Of a DNA stretch of 64,000 bases, positions 1-9,413 are shown piece by piece (position 1 is the stretch's first letter; every line of letters starts with the position of its first letter). The stretch comes from Micromonospora rifamycinica (GTDB taxonomy: Bacteria > Actinomycetota > Actinomycetes > Mycobacteriales > Micromonosporaceae): contig NZ_LT607752.1 in the NCBI RefSeq assembly GCF_900090265.1, forward strand, positions 1,302,001-1,366,000, written 5' to 3'. The position numbers and the translations under genes are program-made. Below the pieces are notes generated by a model. The model was not told the origin of the DNA and did not search any database. It saw nothing but the letters and a program-made list of their open reading frames with translations.

Positions 1-1015
1 CCTGCCGGGGGACATCGACGACCCGGCCACGCCCAGCGGCGGCAACGCGTACGACCGGCGGGTCTGCACCGGGCTCGCGGCGGCCGGCTGGACGGTGCGC
101 GAGCACGGGGTGCCCGGGGACTGGCCGTCGCCCGACGAGGCGGCACGGGCGCGGCTGGCCGGGGTGCTGACGGCCCTACCGGACGGCACGCTGGTGCTCT
201 ACGACGGGCTGGTCGCCTCGACCGTGCCGGAGCTGCTGGCGGCGCAGGCCGGTCGGCTGCGTCAGGTGCTGCTGGTGCACATGCCGCTCGGCGACGACGT
301 CGAGGCGCGGGCTTTGCCGCACGCCGACGCGCTCGTCACCACCAGTGGCTGGACCCGCGACCTGCTGCTGGCCCGGCATCCCCTCGACCCGGCCCGGGTG
401 GCGGTGGCCGTGCCGGGGGTCGATCCGACCGATCCCGCCCCCGGCACGGCGGCCGGCACCGCGCTGCTCTGCGTCGCGGCGGTCACCCCGGTCAAGGGGC
501 ACGACGTGCTGGTCGACGCGCTGACCGGGCTCGCCGACCGGCCGTGGACGCTGGACTGCGTGGGCGCGCTGGACCGCGACCCGGGTTTCGTGGCCGGGCT
601 GCGGCAGCGGGTCGACCGGGCCGGGCTGGCCGGGCGGGTGCGCTGGCACGGGCCGCTGTCCGGGCCGGCGCTGGACGCGGCGTACGCGGGGGCAGACCTG
701 CTGGTGCTGGCCTCCCGCGCCGAGACGTACGGGATGGTGGTGGTCGAGGCCCTGGCCCGGGGGCTGCCGGTGCTGGGGACCACGGCCGGCGGGGTGCCCG
801 AGGCGCTGGGCCGGGCCACCGACGGCGCCGCGCCCGGGATGCTGGTGCCGCCCGGCGATCCGGTGGCGCTGGCCGGTGGGCTGCGCCGCTGGCTGCACTC
901 GGCCGACCTGCGGGACCGGCTGCGGCGCGCGGCCCGTGACCGGCGGGCGGACCTCCCGGGTTGGCCGACGACCGTGACGATGATCTCCCAGGTGCTGGAC
1001 GGAGTGAGGACATGA
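1..1015 (+). CDS. GT4-family glycosyltransferase, 5' truncated by window edge
   Basis: The frame is open from base 2 and reads into a typical GT-B N-terminal stretch (LPGDIDDPATPSGGNAYDRR), so the true start lies left of the window; the in-frame GTG at 95 is internal. The C-terminal half carries the GT4 nucleotide-sugar site: the EX7E motif in ETYGMVVVE, followed by a GGVPE loop and a typical C-terminal helix. It would transfer a sugar from an NDP-sugar to an unknown acceptor in the cytosol. Its stop overlaps the next gene's start (ATGA), so it is coupled to a methyltransferase, a membrane flippase-like protein and RibA/RibD-type enzymes. The acceptor may therefore be a pyrimidine- or pterin-derived molecule. 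Family is clear; substrate is inference. Confidence 0.88.
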   Translation, partial: LPGDIDDPATPSGGNAYDRRVCTGLAAAGWTVREHGVPGDWPSPDEAARARLAGVLTALPDGTLVLYDGLVASTVPELLAAQAGRLRQVLLVHMPLGDDVEARALPHADALVTTSGWTRDLLLARHPLDPARVAVAVPGVDPTDPAPGTAAGTALLCVAAVTPVKGHDVLVDALTGLADRPWTLDCVGALDRDPGFVAGLRQRVDRAGLAGRVRWHGPLSGPALDAAYAGADLLVLASRAETYGMVVVEALARGLPVLGTTAGGVPEALGRATDGAAPGMLVPPGDPVALAGGLRRWLHSADLRDRLRRAARDRRADLPGWPTTVTMISQVLDGVRT

Positions 1016-1833
1016 CCGCGTACGCCACCGACCCGTTCGCCGCCTGGCTGCGGCTACGGGAACCCGCCGACGCCGACGCCCGCAGCCGGGAGCTGGTCGA
1101 CCGGCTGCGCCACCGGCTCACCGGGGGCCGGCCGCTGGTCGTGCACGACCTGGGCAGCGGCACCGGGTCGATGCTGCGCTGGCTGGCCCCGCTGCTGCCC
1201 GGCCCGCAGCGCTGGGTGCTGCACGACCGGGATCCGGGTCTGCTGGAGCGGGCCGGCGCGGCGGTGCCGGTCGCCGCCGACGGCAGCCCGGTCGAGGTGC
1301 ACACCCGGCGGGGCGACATCACCCGGCTGACCGCCGCCGACCTCGCCGGGGCCGACCTGGTCACCGCGTCGGCGCTGCTGGACATGCTCACCGCCGACGA
1401 GATCGCCCGGATCGTGGCCACCTGTGCCGGCGTCGGCTGCCCCAGCCTCTTCGTGCTCTCCGTGGTCGGTCGGGTGACGCTGCACCCCGCCGACCCGCTG
1501 GACGCCGAGGTCGCCGCCGCGTTCGACGCCCACCAGCGGCGTACCGTCGACGGCCGGACGCTGCTCGGACCGGACGCCGCCGCGGCGGCCGGCGCGGAGT
1601 TCGTCCGGCACGGGATGCCGGTGACCGTGCGGCCGAGCCCGTGGCGGCTCGGCCCGGACCGGGCGGCGCTGGCCGGGGAGTGGTTCGACGGTTGGCTCGA
1701 CGCCGCCGTCGCCCAACGCCCCGACCTGGCCGAGCGCACGGCCGGATACGCCCGGCGGCGGCGGTCCGAGGCGGCGGCCGGCCGGCTCACCGTCACCGTC
1801 GGCCACGACGACCTGCTCGCCGGGGTGGAATGA
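1012..1833 (+). CDS. Class I SAM-dependent methyltransferase
   Basis: This 273-residue protein has a class I methyltransferase fold. Motif I (VHDLGSGTG) is at about residues 44-52, an acidic loop follows strand 2 (LHDRDPGLL), and a GDITRL stretch precedes the strand 4 motif GADLVTASALLDML. The ATG at 1012 overlaps the upstream stop, and its own stop overlaps the ATG at 1830, so it is embedded in a coupled operon. It presumably methylates the product of the neighbouring glycosyltransferase/RibA/RibD enzymes, but nothing in the sequence fixes the substrate. A longer in-frame reading from 961 would overlap the upstream gene by over 50 bases and was not chosen. Confidence 0.85.
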   Translation: MTAYATDPFAAWLRLREPADADARSRELVDRLRHRLTGGRPLVVHDLGSGTGSMLRWLAPLLPGPQRWVLHDRDPGLLERAGAAVPVAADGSPVEVHTRRGDITRLTAADLAGADLVTASALLDMLTADEIARIVATCAGVGCPSLFVLSVVGRVTLHPADPLDAEVAAAFDAHQRRTVDGRTLLGPDAAAAAGAEFVRHGMPVTVRPSPWRLGPDRAALAGEWFDGWLDAAVAQRPDLAERTAGYARRRRSEAAAGRLTVTVGHDDLLAGVE

Positions 1834-1889
1834 ACCGCGCCGCCGGCCGGTACGTGAGAAAGGACGAGATCTTCCCGAGGAGGAACCGC

Positions 1890-2924
1890 GTGTCACCGCA
1901 GGCCACCGGTACGTTGACCGCCCGCGCTAGCGGGAACCCGGCCTGGGCCTGGGTGAGCAACCTGGGCGGGGTGGGCCTGGTCGCGGTGCTGCTGTGGTGG
2001 CTGGGCACCGGCCCGGCGCTGGCCGGGCTGCGCCGGATCGACACGCCCGCGGTGCTCACCGCGTTGGCGCTGGGCGCGCTGGCCACGGTCGGCTGCGCGT
2101 GGCGGTGGCGGTTGGTCGCCGGCGGGCTCGGCATCCGGCTGCCGCTGGGCACGGCGGTGGCCGACTGCTACCGGGCGGTCTTCCTCAACGCGACGCTGCC
2201 CGGCGGGGTGCTCGGGGACGTGCACCGGGCGGTGCGGCACGGTCGGGAGGCCGGTGACCTGGGCCGGGCCGTGCGGGCGGTGGTCTGGGAGCGGACCGCC
2301 GGGCAGCTGGTCCAGGTGATGTTGGCCGCGGCGCTGCTGCTCGCGCTACCGTCGCCGGTGCGGCCGTACCTGCCGGTGGCGGTCGCGGTGGCGGTGGTGG
2401 TCGGCCTGGTGCTGGCGGTGCTGGTCCGGGCGCTGCCCCGGTCGGGGCCGTCGCGGCGGGCCCGCGCGGTGCGGGCCGCCGCCGCCGACGTGCGGGCCGG
2501 GCTGCTCGGCCGGCGCACCGGGCCGGGGGTGCTGCTCGCCTCGACGGTGGTGGTCGGCTGCCATCTGGCGACGTTCGTGCTGGCGGCCCGGGTGGCCGGG
2601 GTCACCGCGCCGCTGACGGTGCTGGTGCCGCTGACCCTGCTGGCGCTGCTGGCGATGGCGCTGCCCGCCAACGTGGCGGGTTTCGGCCCGCGCGAGGGCG
2701 TCGCCGCGTGGGCGTTCGGGGCCGCCGGGCTGGGCGCGGCCGAGGGCGTGGCGACCGCCCTGGTGTACGGGGCGCTGGTGCTGGTCGCCGCACTGCCGGG
2801 GGCCGCTGTGCTGGTGCTGCGGGGTCGCCCGTCCGCACTGCGCACGCGGGCGGGTGACCGTACGGTGGGAACCCAGGGTGGTTCCTCACCGGTACCCGCT
2901 GCCGGGTTGGCCGGCAGCGCCTGA
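1890..2924 (+). CDS. UPF0104 / lysylphosphatidylglycerol-synthase-type integral membrane protein
   Basis: The protein (344 residues from this start) is strongly hydrophobic, with about eight membrane segments, several Arg-rich cytoplasmic loops, and the signature AGFGPREG near residue 265 typical of UPF0104 and the flippase part of MprF-like proteins. GTG 1890 is chosen because GAGGAGG lies six bases upstream (1877-1883). An earlier in-frame ATG at 1830 overlaps the methyltransferase stop and would add 20 residues, so it remains possible. In an operon with a glycosyltransferase and methyltransferase, a role in flipping or exporting a lipid-linked or amphipathic product is reasonable inference. 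No aminoacyl-transferase domain is present. Confidence 0.8.
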   Translation: MSPQATGTLTARASGNPAWAWVSNLGGVGLVAVLLWWLGTGPALAGLRRIDTPAVLTALALGALATVGCAWRWRLVAGGLGIRLPLGTAVADCYRAVFLNATLPGGVLGDVHRAVRHGREAGDLGRAVRAVVWERTAGQLVQVMLAAALLLALPSPVRPYLPVAVAVAVVVGLVLAVLVRALPRSGPSRRARAVRAAAADVRAGLLGRRTGPGVLLASTVVVGCHLATFVLAARVAGVTAPLTVLVPLTLLALLAMALPANVAGFGPREGVAAWAFGAAGLGAAEGVATALVYGALVLVAALPGAAVLVLRGRPSALRTRAGDRTVGTQGGSSPVPAAGLAGSA

Positions 2925-2936
2925 CGGAGGAGACAC

Positions 2937-3593
2937 ATGTACGAAGCACTGCCGACAGCGACGGTCCGGACACAGGTCACGGTGCCGCTGCGGTTCCCCG
3001 ACGGGTACGCCACCACGGCCCGGGTCTTCTCGTTCGACGGGCTGGTCGACGGTCGGGAGCACCTGGCGTTCGGGCTGGGCGACTGGGCGGGTGCCCTGCG
3101 TCGGCACGCGGCGGGCGGGGCCGCGCCACTGGTCCGCCCGCACAGCGAGTGCCTGACCGGGGACGTCTTCGGCAGCCAGCGCTGCGACTGCGGACCGCAG
3201 CTGCGCGAGGCGGTCCAGCGGATCACCGAGGCGGGCGGGTTCCTGCTCTACCTGCGCCAGGAGGGACGCGGGATCGGCCTCTACCCCAAGCTGGACGCGT
3301 ACGCCCTGCAGGACGCCGGGCTGGACACCTACCAGGCCAACGTGGCGCTCGGGCACGACGAGGACGAGCGCGACTACCGGGCCGCCGCGCAGATGCTGGC
3401 GGTGCTGGGGGTGCCGGAGCTGGTGCTGTTGAGCAGCAACCCGGACAAGGCCGAGCAGTTGACCCGGCTGGGGGTGACGGTGGCCGAGGTGGTGCCGACC
3501 GGGGTGTTCCTGTCCCCCGCCAACGCCGACTACCTGGCGGCGAAGGCGAGCCGGGCCGCGGGCCGGGCCGTCGACCTGCCGTCGTTGAACTGA
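2937..3593 (+). CDS. ribA: GTP cyclohydrolase II
   Basis: GTP cyclohydrolase II converts GTP to 2,5-diamino-6-ribosylamino-4-pyrimidinone 5'-phosphate, formate and pyrophosphate. The 218-residue protein is a stand-alone RibA with no RibB domain. Zinc ligands Cys72, Cys83 and Cys85 have the spacing of characterised RibA enzymes. The GTP-binding and catalytic stretch RQEGRGIGLYPKLDAYALQD follows, then DTYQAN and a DERDY motif. A GGAGGA ribosome site precedes the ATG. It sits one base from a RibD-type reductase but is not next to ribB, ribE or ribH in this window. Its neighbours are a glycosyltransferase, a methyltransferase and a membrane protein, which points to a specialised pathway rather than housekeeping flavin synthesis. 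Confidence 0.93.
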   Translation: MYEALPTATVRTQVTVPLRFPDGYATTARVFSFDGLVDGREHLAFGLGDWAGALRRHAAGGAAPLVRPHSECLTGDVFGSQRCDCGPQLREAVQRITEAGGFLLYLRQEGRGIGLYPKLDAYALQDAGLDTYQANVALGHDEDERDYRAAAQMLAVLGVPELVLLSSNPDKAEQLTRLGVTVAEVVPTGVFLSPANADYLAAKASRAAGRAVDLPSLN

Positions 3594-3594
3594 G

Positions 3595-4341
3595 ATGGGT
3601 GTCGTGCCCGCCGGGACGGCGGACACCGCCGTCCCGGCGTCGACCGGGCGGCCGTACGTGCTGCTCAGCTGCGCCACCTCGATCGACGGGTACATCGACG
3701 ACGCCACCGAGCAGCGGCTGCTGCTGTCCAACGCGGAGGACATGGACCGCATCGACGCCGTGCGGGCCGGCTGCGACGCGATCCTGGTGGGCGCGGGCAC
3801 GATCCGGGCCGACGACCCCCGGCTGGTGGTCCGCTCGGCACCGCTGCGGGCCGCCCGGCAGGCCGCCGGGTTGCCACCGTCGCCGGTGAAGGTGACCCTG
3901 ACCGCCCGGGGACTGCTCGACCCGACGGCCCGGTTCTTCACCGTCGGCGATGCCGAGAAGGTCGTCTACTGCGCCACCCCGGCGGTGGACAAGACCACCG
4001 AACTGCTCGCCGGGCTGGCCACCGTGGTCGACGCGGGTGACCCGCTGGACCCGGCCCGGGCCCTGGCGGACCTCGCCGCGCGCGGGGTGGGCCGGCTGAT
4101 GGTGGAGGGTGGCGCGTCGGTGCACGCCCAGTTCCTCACCGCCGGTCTCGCCGACGAACTGCACCTGGTGGTCGCCCCGTTCTTCGTCGGGGACCGGCGG
4201 GCGCCCCGGTTCGTCGGCGACGGCGCGTTCCCGTGGCACCCGGGCCGCCGGGCCAGGATCGCCGAGGTACGCCAGATCGGCGACGTGGTGCTGGTGCGCT
4301 ACGCCCTGTCGGAACGTTGCGCCGACGGGCGGCCCGGATGA
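3595..4341 (+). CDS. RibD C-terminal / dihydrofolate-reductase-fold reductase
   Basis: This 248-residue protein matches the NADPH-dependent reductase half of RibD. It has the substrate strand LLSCATSIDGYIDD near residue 24, the nucleotide-binding stretch ILVGAGTIRADDPRL near residue 63, and the conserved LMVEGGASVHAQFL near residue 168. The deaminase half of a bifunctional RibD is absent. It would reduce the ribosyl chain of the RibA product to ribityl, or act on a related pyrimidine. Only one base separates it from the ribA stop, so the two are coupled. Its own stop overlaps the next ATG. Fold assignment is firm; exact substrate is inferred from context. Confidence 0.87.
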   Translation: MGVVPAGTADTAVPASTGRPYVLLSCATSIDGYIDDATEQRLLLSNAEDMDRIDAVRAGCDAILVGAGTIRADDPRLVVRSAPLRAARQAAGLPPSPVKVTLTARGLLDPTARFFTVGDAEKVVYCATPAVDKTTELLAGLATVVDAGDPLDPARALADLAARGVGRLMVEGGASVHAQFLTAGLADELHLVVAPFFVGDRRAPRFVGDGAFPWHPGRRARIAEVRQIGDVVLVRYALSERCADGRPG

Positions 4342-5093
4342 GCGACAATCGCCGGATGCGGTGCGAATCGTGGCGGGAGATCCTGTCGGCCCAGCTCGAC
4401 GGGGAGGAGACCGCCGAGGAGCGGACGGCCGTCCAGGCCCACCTGGACGGCTGCGCGGACTGCCGGGCGTGGCACGAGGTCGCCGCCGGGGTGACCCGAC
4501 GGGCCCGTACCCGGGTGGTGACGGCGGTGCCCGACCTGACCGAGACGATCCTCGCCACCGTGCCGCTGCCCCGCCGACGGCTCGCCGGCCGGTGGCGCGG
4601 CGGGCTGACCAACGGCCTACGGGTGACCCTGGGGCTGCTCGGCGCTGTCCAGCTCGCCCTCGGCCTGGCCCAGGTGGGCCAGGGGGTCAACGCCGACCAT
4701 CTGCACCCGACCGGGCAGCACCTGTGGCACGAGTCGGCGGCGTGGAACGTGGCGGTGGGCGCCGGCTTCCTCTTCGTCGCGCTGCGCCGCACCCCGCCGG
4801 CCGGGTTGTTGCCGATGCTCAGCGCCTTCGTCGCCACCCTGGTCCTGCTGTCGGTCAACGACCTGGTCACCGCGCAGGTGGCGGTGCCCCGGCTGGTCAG
4901 CCACGGGTTCCTGGTCGGCGGCTACCTGATCACGGTACTGCTGTTCCGGCTCGGTCCGCGTCCGGCCGGCCCACCGCAGGGCCGGCGCACCGGCCGGTCC
5001 CGGTGGCGGCTGCGGCTCGACGAGGTCGACGAGCCGCGCCGGATGGCGGCCCAGCCGTACGGCGCGCAGGCCCGCCACCGCCGGGCGGCCTGA
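4338..5093 (+). CDS. zf-HC2 domain membrane protein, possible anti-sigma factor
   Basis: The 251-residue protein begins with a zinc-finger-like HC2 domain (HLDGCADC; H-x3-C-x2-C near residue 35) of the type found in ZAS anti-sigma factors. Several hydrophobic segments (roughly residues 95-215) and a basic tail follow. ATG 4338 overlaps the reductase stop (ATGA). ZAS proteins bind a cognate ECF sigma factor and release it on a signal at the membrane. No sigma gene is adjacent in this operon; the closest, at 6015, is separated by over 500 non-coding bases and has its own YciI partner. Anti-sigma function is therefore plausible but unproven. Confidence 0.75.
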   Translation: MSDNRRMRCESWREILSAQLDGEETAEERTAVQAHLDGCADCRAWHEVAAGVTRRARTRVVTAVPDLTETILATVPLPRRRLAGRWRGGLTNGLRVTLGLLGAVQLALGLAQVGQGVNADHLHPTGQHLWHESAAWNVAVGAGFLFVALRRTPPAGLLPMLSAFVATLVLLSVNDLVTAQVAVPRLVSHGFLVGGYLITVLLFRLGPRPAGPPQGRRTGRSRWRLRLDEVDEPRRMAAQPYGAQARHRRAA

Positions 5094-5646
5094 AACCACC
5101 CTCCCGGGGTCGCCGGTGCCGCCCGCAACCGGGGCGGGACGCTCTCCGCTGCCGGCCCGCGCGGGGCGGTTCAGTCCAGACCACGGATGAGGTGCGGCTC
5201 GGCGTCCGGGTCCGACCAATCGCACTGCCCGCGCCGGTTGGCCCGTCCCCAGGCGTCGAGGGCGGAGGGTGCCCGTACCGTGTCGGCCGGCCGGCGTCCG
5301 CCGGGGCGGCGAGGGCCGGACCGGGGTGTCTCGTCGGTGCTGTCGGTCGTCGCGTCCCCCATGTCGGGACACCTCCCGTCGCGGCACCCGGCCCCGGGCC
5401 GGACGCACCCTCGTCGCGGCACCCGGCCCCCGGGCCGGACGCACCTTCGTCGTTGCCCAGGTCAACGGCCGAGTCGCCGCGCGGCGACGGCCGGTGGACA
5501 GGTATCGCACTTCCGACATCGGTTCCGGGGCCAGGACCATGGGGACGCGGGCCGTAGGGCGGCAGGAGTGCCCGGACGGACGGGAGTCGACCGGGCACCC
5601 CCGCCCCTGCGGTGCTGGGACAATCACCGTGACCTCTGGAGGTGCG
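5094..5646. other. Long non-coding gap
   Basis: No convincing coding region was found. Apparent ORFs here are shadow frames that start far from any ribosome site. The only structure noted is a tandem repeat at 5379-5449 and a ribosome-site-like TGGAGG just before the GTG at 5647. A promoter for the downstream YciI-sigma pair must lie in the right part, but no clear -35/-10 pair was recognised. Confidence 0.5.
5379..5449. repeat. Two-copy tandem repeat, unit about 35 bp
   Basis: Two adjacent units share TCGCGGCACCCGGCCCC, then GGGCCGGACGCACC, then T/CTTCG. The second copy has one extra C. They lie in the non-coding gap before the YciI gene. The unit contains the self-complementary core GGCCCCGGGCC, so each copy could form a small hairpin. 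No function is assigned. Confidence 0.7.
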
Positions 5647-6014
5647 GTGAAGTATCTGATCCTGATCAGCCACAACGAACAGGCCCGTGAGGTGTGGCAG
5701 GGGCTGTCCGACGCCGAACGGCAGCAGGGCGTCCAGGCCCACACCGCCCTGCTCGAGGAGCTGGCCGGCTCCGGTGCGCTGCGCGCCGCCGAAGCGTTGG
5801 CCGACCCGGGCACGGCCCGCCGGGTGCGGGTCGACCGGGGCCGCACGATCGCCACCGACGGCCCCTTTCCCGAGGTGAAGGAGTATCTCGCCGGCTTCTA
5901 CCTGGTGGAGTGCGACAGCATCGAGCAGGCGGTGGCGTACGCCGCCCGGGTGCCCGAGGCGCAGTTCGGCCTGGTCGAGGTGCGGCCGGTCCGCGGCGAC
6001 GAGCGACCGCAAGG

Positions 6015-6018
<4 letters not shown>
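5647..6018 (+). CDS. YciI-like (YCII-related / DGPF) domain protein, copy 1
   Basis: This 123-residue ferredoxin-like-fold protein has the DGPF signature (ATDGPFPEVKEYLAGFYLVE) of the YCII-related family usually found beside ECF sigma factors with an extended C-terminus. GTG 5647 gives the canonical MKYL(I/M)xISH N-terminus seen in the second copy at 7409, and TGGAGG precedes it. The stop overlaps the sigma gene start (GTGA), so the two are coupled. The biochemical role of these small proteins is not established; a sensor or accessory role for the sigma factor is inferred from linkage. Confidence 0.88.
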
Positions 6019-7265
<1,247 letters not shown>

Positions 7266-7339
7266 TCCCCTCCCCCGCCTGGGGGCCGGGGCGGTCCGCC
7301 GTTCCGCCGGGGCGCGTCGGCCCGGCATCGATGGTGCAG

Positions 7340-7377
7340 CCGGATGTCGAAGCCGGCCCGGTGGTCTCGACATCCGG
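7340..7377. terminator. Inverted repeat between sigma gene and second YciI gene
   Basis: Eleven-base perfect arms (CCGGATGTCGA at 7340-7350; its complement at 7367-7377) enclose a 16-base loop. It lies 75 bases after the sigma stop and 32 bases before the next ATG. It could terminate the sigma transcript or be an operator for the second YciI gene; there is no U-tract. Confidence 0.5.
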
Positions 7378-7408
7378 GTGAACGTCGTCGAGCCTTCGGG
7401 AGGCCACC

Positions 7409-7780
7409 ATGAAGTATCTGATCATGATCAGTCACGACCAGCAGGCGCGGGACGCCTGGCAGGACATGTCCGACCCGGAACGCGAGGCGGGCGTCCGGGC
7501 GCACACCGCGCTGGTGGAGGACCTCACCGCGTCGGGCGAGCTGATCGTCGCCGAGGCGCTCGCCGACCCGGGTCAGGCCAAGAGGGTGCTGGTCAGCGAC
7601 GGCCGGACGGCGACCGCCGACGGCCCGTTCCCCGGTGCCGAGCCGTACCTCGCCGGCATCTACCTCGTCGAGTGCGACAGCATCGCGCGGGCGGTCGGGC
7701 AGGCCGCCCGGATCCCCGAGGCGCGCTTCGGCCTGGTCGAGGTCCGTCCGGTGCGGGACGCCGGCCGCCCCGACAGCTGA
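7409..7780 (+). CDS. YciI-like (YCII-related) domain protein, copy 2
   Basis: The 123-residue protein is a full-length paralogue of the one at 5647, with the same length, the same MKYLIMISH start and the same DGPFPGAEPYLAGIYLVE core. GGGAGG precedes the ATG. It is separated from the sigma gene by an inverted repeat, so it may be expressed on its own. Two paralogues bracketing one sigma factor suggest local duplication, possibly giving two inputs to the same regulator. Function beyond family membership is not known. Confidence 0.88.
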   Translation: MKYLIMISHDQQARDAWQDMSDPEREAGVRAHTALVEDLTASGELIVAEALADPGQAKRVLVSDGRTATADGPFPGAEPYLAGIYLVECDSIARAVGQAARIPEARFGLVEVRPVRDAGRPDS

Positions 7781-7935
7781 GGACCCGCAGCGGCGACGGG
7801 CCGGTGGCACCGTGCGGTGCCGCCGGCCCCTCCCTCCGGCGTGCGTATCGGCGTCGACCAGGGGTAATCCGGCCTGCGACGCCCGAGTGGGACCACCTCC
7901 TCGCGGTGGGCACCCGTCCGGGGCCACAGAAGCTA

Positions 7936-7964
7936 TTGGCATTAGCTTTTTACCTAGCTAAGCT
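7936..7964 (+). promoter_or_regulatory. Predicted leaderless promoter of hydrolase-TetR unit
   Basis: TTGGCA (7936-7941) and TAAGCT (7959-7964) are separated by 17 bases in a conspicuously AT-rich patch. The predicted start point falls at about 7971, which is the A of the ATG, so the transcript would be leaderless. No ribosome site is seen upstream of that ATG, in agreement. The -10 lies inside the palindrome at 7954-7966. Confidence 0.6.
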
Positions 7965-7966
7965 AG
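7954..7966. promoter_or_regulatory. Perfect palindrome CTAGCT-A-AGCTAG, probable TetR operator
   Basis: A 13-base perfect inverted repeat overlaps the predicted -10 five bases before the hydrolase ATG. The TetR-family gene at 8800 is the second gene of the unit, so autorepression through this site is the simplest model. Binding is inferred, not shown. Confidence 0.6.
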
Positions 7967-7970
7967 CTGC

Positions 7971-8807
7971 ATGACCGCACCCCAGCACACCTCCCCGTCG
8001 ACGACCCGCTTCCTGCGCCGCGCAGAGGGTCGCCTCGCGTACGACGTCCAGGGCAGTGGACCGCTCGTGCTCCTCGTACCCGGCATGGCGGAGCTGCGTA
8101 GTTCGTACCGTTTCCTGGCCCCTGCCCTGGTCGCCGCCGGTTACACCGTGGTCACCACCGACCTGCGGGGCCACGGCGACAGCGACACCACCTTCACCTC
8201 CTACGGCGACCCCGAGACGGCCTCCGACATCAGCGCGCTGATCACCGAGCTGGGCCGACCGGCGGTCGTGGTCGGCAACTCCCTCGCCGCGGGGGCGGGC
8301 GTCATCGCCGCCGCCGACCACCCCGAGCAGATCGCCGGTCTCGTCCTGGTCGGCCCGTTCGTGCGCAACCCCACACTGCCCCCGGGGATGCGGAGCCTGT
8401 TCCACGTGATGACGTCGCCGCTGTGGGTGGCCACCGTCTGGAAGGCCTACATGCCCTCCCTCTACGCCGGCGCCAAACCCGCCGACTTCGCCGCCTACCG
8501 GGCGGCCGTCGTCGACCGGCTCCGCCAGCCCGGTTACGGCAGGGCCTTCTCGCGCACCGCCCGGCAGACCGATCACGCATCGGCCGAGGCACGCCTGGCC
8601 GAGGTGGACACGCCGGTGCTCGTCGTCATGGGTGACCGGGATCCCGACTTTAAGGACCCGGCGGCCGAGGCGGCGTGGATCGGCGAGGCGCTGCGCGGCG
8701 AGGTGGTGATGGTGCCCGACGCCGGTCACTACCCGCACGCCCAGCAGCCCGAGCCCACCACCCGGGCGGTGCTCGGGTTCCTCGCCACGGTGCACCCGGG
8801 TGCCTAG
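7971..8807 (+). CDS. Alpha/beta hydrolase
   Basis: The 278-residue protein has the alpha/beta-hydrolase core with an oxyanion strand LLVPGMAELRSS. The nucleophile elbow is VVGNSLAAG (Ser104), the acid is in GDRDPDF (probably Asp224), and the base is in DAGHYPHAQQ (His253). There is no signal peptide, so it is cytosolic. The substrate is unknown; the family includes esterases, haloalkane dehalogenases and epoxide hydrolases. Its last bases overlap the TetR start at 8800, and the two probably form a repressor-controlled detoxification or catabolic unit. The ATG directly follows a predicted promoter, suggesting leaderless translation. Confidence 0.88.
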   Translation: MTAPQHTSPSTTRFLRRAEGRLAYDVQGSGPLVLLVPGMAELRSSYRFLAPALVAAGYTVVTTDLRGHGDSDTTFTSYGDPETASDISALITELGRPAVVVGNSLAAGAGVIAAADHPEQIAGLVLVGPFVRNPTLPPGMRSLFHVMTSPLWVATVWKAYMPSLYAGAKPADFAAYRAAVVDRLRQPGYGRAFSRTARQTDHASAEARLAEVDTPVLVVMGDRDPDFKDPAAEAAWIGEALRGEVVMVPDAGHYPHAQQPEPTTRAVLGFLATVHPGA

Positions 8808-9369
8808 GGCCGGCCTCACCACCGAGGTCGTCATCGAGCGGGGCAGCCGACTCCTCGAAGCCCACCCCACCGACGAGCTGACCCTCGCCGCGCTCGCCGA
8901 GAGTCTCGGCGTCCGCGTCCCGTCCCTCTACAAGCACGTCGACGGCCTACCCGGGCTCCGCCGTGGCATCATGCTGCGGGCGAAGGAGAAGCTGGCGGCA
9001 GCGCTGACCGAGGCCTGCATCGGCCGTGCCCGTGCCGACGCGGTCCGCAGCCTGGCCGCCGCCTACCGGGCCTGGGCGCGGGAAAACCCGATGCAGTACC
9101 CGATGACCATCCGCGCGCCCGACCCCGACGACGCCGAGGACCAGCGGGCGAGCGCCGGCGCGCTCCACGTGGTCTACACGGTGCTGGCCGGTTACCACCT
9201 CGTCGACGACGACGCGATCGACGCCACGCGTTTCCTGCGCGCCGCCATCCACGGCTTCGTCAGCCTGGAGACCGCCGGCGCCTTCAGGCTCGCCGCCGAT
9301 CTCGAACGCAGCTACGACCGCACGATCGACAGCGTGGTGACCGCCCTCGAAACCTGGCCACGCCCATGA
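8800..9369 (+). CDS. TetR-family transcriptional regulator
   Basis: The 189-residue protein has an N-terminal TetR HTH (LTLAALAESLGVRVPSLYKH, residues about 28-47) and a C-terminal domain of the TetR WHG type (AIHGFVSLETAGAF). GTG 8800 overlaps the 3' end of the hydrolase gene, giving tight coupling. It most likely represses its own unit at the palindrome 7954-7966 and is released by a small ligand related to the hydrolase substrate; ligand and target are inference. Confidence 0.85.
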   Translation: MPRAGLTTEVVIERGSRLLEAHPTDELTLAALAESLGVRVPSLYKHVDGLPGLRRGIMLRAKEKLAAALTEACIGRARADAVRSLAAAYRAWARENPMQYPMTIRAPDPDDAEDQRASAGALHVVYTVLAGYHLVDDDAIDATRFLRAAIHGFVSLETAGAFRLAADLERSYDRTIDSVVTALETWPRP

Positions 9370-9413
9370 CCCCACCCCACCCACGCCGCTTTCCCACCCG
9401 GGCCACCCCCCGT

